Shown here: positions 1 to 5,214 of the stretch, one piece after another
Layout: each line of letters opens with the position of its first letter
Position numbering within the stretch: position 1 is the stretch's first letter
NCBI GenBank assembly: GCA_009928265.1
Contig: RFPR01000114.1
Location: 1-6,871 of the forward strand
Direction: 5' to 3'
Length of the DNA: 6,871 bases
From: Pseudomonadota bacterium
Lineage (GTDB): Bacteria > Verrucomicrobiota > Verrucomicrobiia > Chthoniobacterales > UBA6821
Program-made: the position numbers and the translations under genes
Notes under the pieces: generated by a model
Told to the model about the DNA's origin: nothing
Seen by the model: the letters and a program-made list of their open reading frames with translations, nothing else
Database searches by the model: none

Positions 1-640
1 CCCGAACCTCGACCGCGTCAGAGTCGTTCCCGTACCACGCCGTGAGCGGCACGGTGAGCGTGCGGAACGGCCCGAGATCGGACGTGTAGTCAGGGCTCGA
101 AGGGTCTTCGTTGTTCAGTTCAGCGACCGCAGCCCCAGGCCCGGCCATCACGTCGCCCTCTGCGATGTCGAACTCCCACTCCACGCGCGAGGCGACCGAC
201 TCCGCCGGCTGCGGCTCCTCCGCCTCCTGTGTCTCGACCTTATGGGCGAGGGCGACGCATCGCCGCATCACGGCCCGGATCGTGTCGGCGGCGAGCCCGA
301 GCACCTTGCGGGTGTCTTCGTTCGCCTGCTCTCGCCATGCAGCCTTGGCACAGAGATCGGCGACGATCGCCGGGGCGGGGAGTTCGCGAGGTTGTTCAGC
401 CATCGGCGTCACCACCTTCCAGAAGCGATACCGGGCCTGCCCGGATTGCCATGTGACGAGGTCGTGGCGTCTGAGAGCCTTCAGGTGGGCCACAGCGGAG
501 TTTGGAGAGGCGAAGCGGAACTGCTTGCAGATTTCGCGAACGGTCAGTGCGTAGCCGTGGTCGGCGTAGAACCGGGCGATGAACCCAAGAACTTCACGCT
601 GGCGGTCGGTGATCGTCACTGGCTCGTCGGTCGTGGTCAT
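1..640 (-). CDS. LexA-type helix-turn-helix protein, C-terminus off window
   Basis: An open frame from ATG 640 runs to the left edge with no stop: 213 complete codons are visible. Residues 9-63 match the LexA DNA-binding domain: TITDRQREVLGFIARFYADH then GYALTVREICKQFRFASPNS and AVAHLKALRRHDLVT, like the LT-RQ-vL-fI...G--PT-REI...SP-aV--HL-aL pattern. Residues 85-135 are helical and Ala-rich, and 136-150 are an acidic, Pro-rich linker. The rest (VEWEFDIAEGDVMAGPGAAV and on to TLTVPLTAWYGNDSDA) is not recognised. No S24 peptidase Ser/Lys dyad or clear Ala-Gly cleavage site is visible, so it is not simply LexA; more sequence lies beyond the edge. The start is strongly supported by AAGGAGG four bases upstream (651-645) and an ATGA overlap with the DUF1376 gene. 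It could repress element genes or SOS-responsive promoters, but no operator is seen. GC is high (73% in row 241-300). Confidence 0.8.
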   Translation of the reverse strand, partial: MTTTDEPVTITDRQREVLGFIARFYADHGYALTVREICKQFRFASPNSAVAHLKALRRHDLVTWQSGQARYRFWKVVTPMAEQPRELPAPAIVADLCAKAAWREQANEDTRKVLGLAADTIRAVMRRCVALAHKVETQEAEEPQPAESVASRVEWEFDIAEGDVMAGPGAAVAELNNEDPSSPDYTSDLGPFRTLTVPLTAWYGNDSDAVEVR

Positions 641-1452
641 AAGCCCTCCTTGGCTGCTGCTAACTTTCTACGGGTACGTTCAAATGCTTCGGCGTCTTCG
701 CCCGTGAATGGCTTTGGTGGCGGCGCTTGGTTGCCAAAGTCACGCCCTTGCTTGGCGGCCCGCTTCGGGTTGTTCCACTTTCCGCCAAGAACCTCGTCAA
801 CGAATCCTGGCTTGCAGAACTGGTTCAGCGTCACCGGGTCGCTGAAGTACAAGCACTTAGGCAGGTGCTGAATTGCGTGTATCGCGTGCTCAAGCCAACC
901 GTCCTCTGCCAACGCAGCCTTTACCGTGTCTGACGGCCTTGAAGAACGCCATTTGACGCCTACGCCTGCGTTCCACGCCTGCCGAAGGCTAGGCCAATGC
1001 TCCTCCCACGCGCACGCACGTGCGGAAGAAGAAGTATCCTTCATGGACATGGACATGGGAGCATCTGCACTAGCAATGCGTTCGCATTGCTCAGGCATGT
1101 CTGGCGGCTTTTCGGGCATTTCTTGGGCACCGCCTGACACGTCGCCAACGGCCCATCTTGTGGAGGCAGACTGACGAGCCCGCTCGCTCCGTTCATGGGA
1201 CTTTGACCGTTCGTGCTCCAAGCGGATGTTCCGGCGCTTGCCGTCCTTCCACACAGGAAACTTTTGCGAAACCAGATCCCAGCAGTTTGTGATGCCAGGA
1301 GACATGAGCTCGAGGCGGGCCAGGTCATCAGGCAATCCGGCCTGCTCCCACTGGAGAGCAAGCAAGCTGATGTAGTGACCGCGCTCCTCAGCAGTCCAAC
1401 CGCCGGTGGCGGTCAGGAAGTCGCGGCCGAAGAATGGAAACCAAGAACTCAC
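637..1452 (-). CDS. DUF1376-type phage replication-region protein
   Basis: This 271-residue protein has an N-terminal DUF1376 domain, a family common beside phage and prophage replication genes. The signature is WFPFFGRDFLTATGGWTAEE and RGHYISLLALQWEQAGLPDD (4-43), followed by a basic helical stretch to about residue 95. Residues 100-145 are a low-complexity linker containing MSMSM. The C-terminal part (147-230) is helical and holds DPVTLNQFCKPGFVDEVLGG (205-224), a piece that recurs near the C-termini of phage replication-region proteins. The tail is Lys/Arg-rich. A role in replication initiation or helicase loading is inferred from context, not proved. The GTG start at 1452 overlaps the upstream TGA by four bases and has GAGG seven bases upstream (1463-1460). 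Its TGA overlaps the ATG of the LexA-like gene as ATGA. Confidence 0.85.
   Translation of the reverse strand: MSSWFPFFGRDFLTATGGWTAEERGHYISLLALQWEQAGLPDDLARLELMSPGITNCWDLVSQKFPVWKDGKRRNIRLEHERSKSHERSERARQSASTRWAVGDVSGGAQEMPEKPPDMPEQCERIASADAPMSMSMKDTSSSARACAWEEHWPSLRQAWNAGVGVKWRSSRPSDTVKAALAEDGWLEHAIHAIQHLPKCLYFSDPVTLNQFCKPGFVDEVLGGKWNNPKRAAKQGRDFGNQAPPPKPFTGEDAEAFERTRRKLAAAKEGL
1042..1059. repeat. Hexanucleotide tandem repeat CATGGA x3 (last copy CATGGG)
   Basis: Three adjoining hexamers (CATGGA, CATGGA, CATGGG) encode the MSMSM run in the linker of the DUF1376 protein. The unit is a multiple of three, so slippage would change the linker length by dipeptides without breaking the frame. Confidence 0.6.
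1072..1091. repeat. Perfect inverted repeat, 9-bp arms with a 2-base centre, in the DUF1376 gene
   Basis: AGCAATGCG (1072-1080), centre TT, CGCATTGCT (1083-1091). The arms are exact reverse complements. It lies in the linker-coding part of the DUF1376 gene, over the codons for EQCERIAS, where protein constraint should be weak. It could be a dimer operator, a hairpin, or part of an origin, since phage origins are often inside replication genes. There are no regular iterons beside it. Confidence 0.5.
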
Positions 1453-2111
1453 GACACAACCTCAAGCCGAGCCGTTTGATTTGCATGGCAGTCGTGTTGG
1501 ACGGAAAACATTTCTGCCAGTGTCGGCGGACGTAGGTCAGGAATGTCATCACCAACCTCGCCATTTGCGTCAGCCTGGTGCCATAGTTCAACAAGCACTT
1601 TCTCAGGCATCTTCGTTCGGCATTCAGAAAGCACTCGGACAGGAATTAACTGGCACCACTCAAGTGGCGCGTGGTTCCTTCCGCACGAAAGCCAAACCTC
1701 AAAGCAAAACGCCAAATCGTCTTCGCCAATATCAACAGTGCAAAGAGATTTGGGTGTCCAAGAAACTTCGCTGTATTTGCACGCAGAATGGCACAGAGGG
1801 CAGTGAATAAATCCATCTTTCACAAGACGAAGACAATTCATCAGAGTTTGCCCTGCCGTTGCCGTGTTCTCCTGCTTGTTAAAAAGCGGTCTTCGGCTTT
1901 CAATCAGTCCAGATTCAACGCTCTTGGCAGACTCGCGGCTTGAGAGCTTTGACCATGCAAGCCTGTCAACAAGATGCCACCACCACTTATCTCTAGCATG
2001 CTGCGTCATCCTGTCAGACGGTGAATCACTGATTCCGATATACAACAAAACGTCTTCTGCCTCGTCTTTTGAAGCAGCGTGGAACGCTTCGTAAATCCAG
2101 CACTCAGCCAT
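1449..2111 (-). CDS. GIY-YIG nuclease-domain protein with a Cys-rich C-terminal extension
   Basis: This 220-residue protein carries an N-terminal GIY-YIG endonuclease domain. The GIY strand is WIY (5-7) and the YIG strand is LLYIGIS (22-28). The catalytic Arg is in DRMTQH (R34, H38), the catalytic Glu is probably E66 in VESGLIES, and the end motif is RRPLFN (73-78, N78). All key positions look intact, so a single-strand or double-strand DNA-cutting activity is plausible. Residues 95-165 are rich in Cys, including CPLCHSAC (C104, C107, C111) and further Cys at 124, 136, 143, 153 and 164, which could bind zinc, but no standard finger is recognised. ATG 2111 has GGAGG eight bases upstream and is preferred over a TTG at 2126. 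The stop overlaps the next GTG by four bases. Rows within this gene are only 42-48% GC, well below the flanks, which points to separate acquisition. Confidence 0.85.
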   Translation of the reverse strand: MAECWIYEAFHAASKDEAEDVLLYIGISDSPSDRMTQHARDKWWWHLVDRLAWSKLSSRESAKSVESGLIESRRPLFNKQENTATAGQTLMNCLRLVKDGFIHCPLCHSACKYSEVSWTPKSLCTVDIGEDDLAFCFEVWLSCGRNHAPLEWCQLIPVRVLSECRTKMPEKVLVELWHQADANGEVGDDIPDLRPPTLAEMFSVQHDCHANQTARLEVVS

Positions 2112-2126
2112 CACTTCGCCCTCCAA

Positions 2127-2345
2127 TCACCGGCCATCCTTGGCCCCCTTCGTTCTGTACCACTCCCGCCGGAAGTCCTCGAACCGCATCTGCCCGCCGT
2201 CCACCCGGTGAGCGTGGTAGGCGATCACGCACGTCTCGAGCTCCGGGTCTGTCTTCTCGGCGTCGCGCTGCTTGCGGTCGGCCAGGTCGGCACGCTCGCG
2301 GAGGCGGCGCTGTTCTGCCCAAGTGTTACTGGACTGCAGCGCCAT
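2127..2345 (-). CDS. Small charged protein of unknown function, 72 residues
   Basis: I do not recognise a family. The first half is a strongly charged helix that could form a coiled coil (TWAEQRRLRERADLADRKQR, then DAEKTDPELE, residues 8-37). The second half (YHAHRVDGGQMRFEDFRREW, then YRTKGAKDGR) is basic and aromatic, so it may bind nucleic acid or a partner protein. There is no membrane segment or signal. The start at ATG 2345 is favoured by GGAGG six bases upstream (2356-2352) and a 20-base overlap with the ibrA-like gene; the frame would also allow a start at 2378 without a comparable SD. It ends 15 bases before the GIY-YIG gene. Tight coupling suggests it is expressed with the ibrA-like gene, but no function can be assigned. 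Confidence 0.72.
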   Translation of the reverse strand: MALQSSNTWAEQRRLRERADLADRKQRDAEKTDPELETCVIAYHAHRVDGGQMRFEDFRREWYRTKGAKDGR

Positions 2346-3558
2346 CCGTGGCCTCCGTTTCGTAGATCTTCCATTCATTGCGGCGACGCTTCATCAAGTC
2401 TATGTACCGCTGATAGGCGGCCGTCTTAGTTGGGCTGAAGCCAAGCCAACGGCACCAGTAGTCATTCCGCAGAATCGACTTGGCGATCTTCCGCCAACTA
2501 GGAGCCTTGCCGAGCGTCTCAAGTTTCTTGTCGGCTTCGTGCGGAATCTCGTCTGGATAACCGCGCGTTTTCCACCACTTCAGGTAGACGGCGATTTTGT
2601 TTTTGTAGTGCTCGGATGTTCGCGGTGGCATTGAGCCGAGCAAAAAGTGAACGTAAGACTTCCACGTATGCCCTCTAGGGCACGCAATGTCACCCTTTCC
2701 GAGCATGTTGCCGCGCTCGTTTCCGTAAAGGGCTCCCGTGTTGGCCCCGGCTACTCGCTCGACGAGCTTGGCCCACATTGATGGTTCCACTACTTGATAC
2801 AACCAGAGGCTCTGCCGCTGCGTGTCGCCGAACGGCTCGCAGATTCGCATCTGGTGAATCGTCATTCCGGCCTGGTGCATCCGGTCATAGAGCCGGTTGT
2901 AGGTCGTTCCGCTCTTGGCGGCGTATGTCCAGATGTCCTCCGTCTGCCAGTCATAAATCGGGTAGACGTTCCAGCAATCGTCGACCACGTTTGTCGTGTA
3001 CGGCTTGCCGTCAAGCATCGGCTTTTCACGGGCGACCGTGCGAAAACGATTGAGGCTTTCCTGCGTTCGAATGCCAACGAAACAAGCCGTTCGCTTGCCG
3101 CGCCCATACCACTGAGCGAAAAGCGGCACGAACTCCTCGAACATCATGTTTGGCACATAGAAGTCGAAGAAATCGCCGCGCTTGATTGCAATGTCCTCTT
3201 TCTCGCGAACCCACGTCTTGTTTTCGTCCCACGCAATCCACTCAGGCTCGTGCTGCGAGCAGCCATTCCACGTTGTCATGGGGATAGCGACCCAATACGG
3301 CTCGATCCACTGCGCGTATTGGTCAAACATCCGGCGGGCGTGCTGAATCGTGATCGTGAATTGACATTCCCAGTCGATAAACAGCACGCCAATCGTTTTG
3401 TTGCGTCGCTTGGCCTCCTCCATAATGAGGTGCATCATGGCCGTCGAATCCTTGCCAGCACTGAATGAGCAGTAGATTCGCTCAAAGTTGTCGAACGTCC
3501 ACGCAATACGCTCGCGCGCCGCTTCAAGGACGTTCTTTCCAAGCATTCGCTTAGGCAT
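2326..3558 (-). CDS. ibrA: IbrA-like PP-loop protein (PAPS-reductase superfamily, DUF3440 type)
   Basis: This 410-residue protein belongs to the adenine nucleotide alpha-hydrolase (PP-loop) superfamily and closely fits IbrA. The N-terminal PP-loop is CSFSAGKDSTAMMHL (30-44), with SAGKDS at 33-38. A strand ending in DWE (62-64) follows. FVGIRTQESLNRF (160-172) is the G-x-R-x-x-ES motif of PAPS-reductase-like enzymes, and VYPIYDWQTEDIWTY (198-212) is the substrate-side signature. The C-terminal third is rich in Trp, Tyr and Lys (for example YLKWWKTRGYPDEIPHEADK at 325-344), as expected for DUF3440. Such enzymes activate or reduce substrates via an adenylated intermediate; the substrate of IbrA is not established. 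ATG 3558 has GGAG seven bases upstream and overlaps the GNAT stop by 8 bases, which is better than a longer start at 3633. The partner IbrB-like gene is two genes upstream. Confidence 0.9.
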   Translation of the reverse strand: MPKRMLGKNVLEAARERIAWTFDNFERIYCSFSAGKDSTAMMHLIMEEAKRRNKTIGVLFIDWECQFTITIQHARRMFDQYAQWIEPYWVAIPMTTWNGCSQHEPEWIAWDENKTWVREKEDIAIKRGDFFDFYVPNMMFEEFVPLFAQWYGRGKRTACFVGIRTQESLNRFRTVAREKPMLDGKPYTTNVVDDCWNVYPIYDWQTEDIWTYAAKSGTTYNRLYDRMHQAGMTIHQMRICEPFGDTQRQSLWLYQVVEPSMWAKLVERVAGANTGALYGNERGNMLGKGDIACPRGHTWKSYVHFLLGSMPPRTSEHYKNKIAVYLKWWKTRGYPDEIPHEADKKLETLGKAPSWRKIAKSILRNDYWCRWLGFSPTKTAAYQRYIDLMKRRRNEWKIYETEATDGAAVQ

Positions 3559-3937
3559 CTGACTGCTCCATCCAAACAAAGTTCTTTGATGACTTGGTTT
3601 TCTTAAATCCGGCTTTAGAGAACGCCGGAGCACTCGACTTTGTGCATACTGCCCGAAGTCGTCCGCCGTGTATTGCGACGGCTTGCTTCAGCAAGGCAGC
3701 GAACAAACCTTTCTTGCGATAAGACTCAACGACAAAACAGTCGGACACTAGCCGGCCGCGAACGGACACCCAGCCAACCATTCGCTTCCCGTCAAAAGCA
3801 GCGATCCAGTTTTTGTCTTCGTCGTCATACGGGTGGACGCCGACTTGCTTCGCCACATCCCTGCTGCCAAACACAGGCCCAAAGTGCCTGTAGAAATCCT
3901 TGTCACTTCGGTTCATGTTACGGATGCGAATCGTCAT
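3551..3937 (-). CDS. Small GNAT-fold N-acetyltransferase-like protein
   Basis: This 128-residue protein has the core of the GCN5-related acetyltransferase fold, which normally moves an acyl group from acyl-CoA to an amine. WIAAFDGKRMVGWVSVR (44-60) gives the central beta strands. CFVVESYRKKGLFAALLKQA (67-86) is motif A with the pyrophosphate-binding loop. VCTKSSAPAFSKAGFKKT (97-114) is motif B, with the usual GF. The loop reads RKKGLF, so the last Gly/Ala of R-x-x-G-x-G/A is Phe. The start at ATG 3937 is chosen over a TTG at 3991: it has GGAG ten bases upstream and a shorter 20-base overlap with the gene before. The TAA overlaps the ATG of the ibrA-like gene by 8 bases. Possible substrates are a protein, a small molecule or a DNA base, as for the GNAT-fold Mom of phage Mu; the last is inference from context only. 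Confidence 0.85.
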   Translation of the reverse strand: MTIRIRNMNRSDKDFYRHFGPVFGSRDVAKQVGVHPYDDEDKNWIAAFDGKRMVGWVSVRGRLVSDCFVVESYRKKGLFAALLKQAVAIHGGRLRAVCTKSSAPAFSKAGFKKTKSSKNFVWMEQSDA

Positions 3938-4325
3938 AGAAGGCAAGCTCCAATTGGGGGTTTCGTCTGGTGCGGTACTTCCACTCGTCAATCACGCGAT
4001 CCGCAATCCTGTTGGCTTGCAGTCGCTCCGCATCAGTAATCATTCCCCACGCAGCGCGAGTCAAATGCTCTGGAACTTTCTCGGCAAAAGCGCAAGCCGC
4101 TTGCCCTAGCCAGGCCCGGTTGTTCGGCGGTTCGTGAAGGTTTGTTTCACTGGCAATTTTCCACTCGCTTGTCACGTCACGCATTGCAGCCGCAAGACGA
4201 TTCGGGTCACAAAGCAGCGAAGCCGCAGCCGTCGTCAGCCGCTTCTCATCTTCGCGTGGAACGTCGCGATACATGCCGGCCCGCCAGTCTTCCCATTCGG
4301 TATATGGGCGAAGATCAACCTTCAT
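3918..4325 (-). CDS. Conserved-looking phage protein of unknown function, 135 residues
   Basis: I do not recognise a named domain. The protein opens MKVDLRPYTEWEDWRAGMYR and ends in an acidic, aromatic tail (LELAFYDDSHP). The centre is helical: residues 25-60 include EDEKRLTTAAASLLCDPNRL, and residues 84-117 include VPEHLTRAAWGMITDAERLQ and RIADRVIDEWKYR. There is no signal peptide or membrane segment, so it should be cytosolic. The start is very well supported: ATG 4325 is six bases after GAGGAGG (4338-4332) and overlaps the end of the ibrB-like gene by 11 bases. It overlaps the GNAT gene by 20 bases. Its position between the IbrB-like and GNAT genes suggests a partner of that cassette. I have a vague memory of similar small proteins beside phage ibr genes but cannot verify it. 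Confidence 0.8.
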   Translation of the reverse strand: MKVDLRPYTEWEDWRAGMYRDVPREDEKRLTTAAASLLCDPNRLAAAMRDVTSEWKIASETNLHEPPNNRAWLGQAACAFAEKVPEHLTRAAWGMITDAERLQANRIADRVIDEWKYRTRRNPQLELAFYDDSHP

Positions 4326-5058
4326 CTAATTCCTCCTCGATTCGCTCCGCCTCCCACGCCTGAGAAAAGTCGCGATCGGCAAACAGTTCCGCCAGCCCGC
4401 TCACCTGCGTGAGCCTGAGCACTTCGTCTGGGTCCATGCCGAGCTCTTTTCCGATCTTCTCGTCTGACCAACGGCGGCGCTTCAGGTCGATCACGATTTC
4501 CGACATAGCATCGACCCTGTGCTTTCCGCGTGCGCGGTTGTGCCGGATCGTCGCCGCCATCCTGTCGCCCTTATCTAGCCGCGTGTTGTTGATTGACACG
4601 ATCGGCAAGTAGCCGAGCACGCGACCTCGCACGAGGTCGCTTTCCTTGCCGACGCGGTGTCGGTGGAAGCCATCGACAACTTCATGCACATCGTCGCGTT
4701 GCCACGAAACGATTGGCTGCGTGTACCCGTCCTCCGTTATGGAGTGCTCGAGCAACTTCATCTCTGGCGGGGCAACGCTATTGGGGTTGTAGTCGTTCGC
4801 TTGGACTGTCTCGTTCTTGACCCATAACACAAGATCGACGGGCTCATCTTTAAACGGGCTAGCCTCGTGAAGCATCCGCCTTGCTTCGTTGAGAAAAGCC
4901 ACGGCGTCATCGGTGCCAAGCTTCTTAAGTTGCGCGCAGAGCTTCTTGACCTCGGCCGTCATCGCCTTGACGGCGGCCGGTTGTTTCTTAGCCATGTCGG
5001 TGCCTCCGGTTTGCCTTTGATCGAAAACCATTGGCAATTGCATATCCGTTGCGATCAC
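4315..5058 (-). CDS. ibrB: IbrB-like ParB-family protein
   Basis: This 247-residue protein matches the IbrB type of ParB-fold protein, which travels with IbrA in phages and prophages. Residues 77-117 carry the ParB-like lead (VLWVKNETVQANDYNPNSVA, then MKLLEHSITEDGYTQPIV). The nucleotide-binding signature is VVDGFHRHRVGKE (127-139), and the second conserved box is AATIRHNRARGKH (168-180). A putative helix-turn-helix follows at about 198-222 (SDEKIGKELGMDPDEVLRLT). Residues 30-65 are helical and Lys-rich. Two starts are possible: GTG 5058, eight bases after AGGAGG (5072-5067), or ATG 4995 (MAKKQ), seven bases after GGAGG (5007-5003), giving 226 residues. I list the longer because its SD is strong. 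The stop overlaps the next start by 11 bases. The partner IbrA-like gene lies two genes downstream. The biochemical activity of IbrB is not settled. Confidence 0.82.
   Translation of the reverse strand: MIATDMQLPMVFDQRQTGGTDMAKKQPAAVKAMTAEVKKLCAQLKKLGTDDAVAFLNEARRMLHEASPFKDEPVDLVLWVKNETVQANDYNPNSVAPPEMKLLEHSITEDGYTQPIVSWQRDDVHEVVDGFHRHRVGKESDLVRGRVLGYLPIVSINNTRLDKGDRMAATIRHNRARGKHRVDAMSEIVIDLKRRRWSDEKIGKELGMDPDEVLRLTQVSGLAELFADRDFSQAWEAERIEEELDEG
4621..4640. repeat. Perfect inverted repeat, 9-bp arms with a 2-base centre
   Basis: GCGACCTCG (4621-4629), centre CA, CGAGGTCGC (4632-4640). The arms are exact reverse complements. It lies within the ibrB-like coding sequence, over the codons for SDLVRGR. 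It could be an operator for a dimeric DNA-binding protein, a tight mRNA hairpin, or a chance result of GC-rich coding. It has the same 9-2-9 geometry as the repeat at 1072-1091, but a different sequence. Confidence 0.5.
5003..5007 (-). promoter_or_regulatory. Second in-frame ribosome binding site inside the ibrB-like gene
   Basis: GGAGG on the minus strand lies seven bases before the in-frame ATG at 4995, which would begin MAKKQ. It competes with the AGGAGG/GTG start at 5058. Either one is the annotation error, or two isoforms of 247 and 226 residues are made. Confidence 0.5.
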
Positions 5059-5214
5059 TTAGCAAACCTCCTGTTTTTCAGCCAAAACTTTCCATTCCGC
5101 CCCGCCGCGTCGAAGCAGCTTCGTGCCTATCACGAGGGCGGCGTCGATCAGACTGCGGCCGGGATCTTGGCCTGGGCGTGGTACTTGAGATCGGTTGTCG
5201 TGTCTCGACGCCAT
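5059..5214 (-). CDS. Possible 51-codon small protein between the two ParB-like genes
   Basis: An open frame begins at ATG 5214, inside the end of the preceding ParB-like gene, and ends with TAA at 5061-5059, directly touching the GTG at 5058. Its second half (LIDAALVIGTKLLRRGGAEW then KVLAEKQEVC) has the look of real coding sequence. It fills what would otherwise be an 89-base gap in an operon that has almost no gaps. Against it, the ATG at 5214 has only a weak SD (TGGAA). The true start could instead be an internal GTG (the V of LVIGT) or a rare CTG overlapping the upstream TGA at 5150. The SD for the next gene (AGGAGG, 5072-5067) lies within its last codons, which would allow translational coupling. 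No family is recognised. Confidence 0.4.
   Translation of the reverse strand: MASRHDNRSQVPRPGQDPGRSLIDAALVIGTKLLRRGGAEWKVLAEKQEVC

Noticed and set aside
242..871. Plus-strand open frame (209 codons)
   Set aside because: It crosses the junction of the LexA-like and DUF1376 genes on the opposite strand; both of those have motifs, SD sites and an ATGA overlap.
946..980. Repeated ACGCC units as possible replication iterons
   Set aside because: Spacing between copies is irregular (10, 6 and 13 bases) and the unit is short and GC-rich, as expected by chance.
1015..1024. Palindrome CGCACGTGCG
   Set aside because: It is only 10 bases, does not extend, and such short GC-rich palindromes are expected by chance in this window.
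2794..3468. Plus-strand open frame (224 codons)
   Set aside because: It is antisense to the ibrA-like gene, which has clear family motifs; no SD or recognisable domain on the plus strand.
2326..5058. Calling the cassette a true Dnd phosphorothioation system
   Set aside because: There is no cysteine desulfurase (DndA), DndD or DndE, and the PP-loop protein fits IbrA/DUF3440 better than DndC; only a distant functional analogy is justified.
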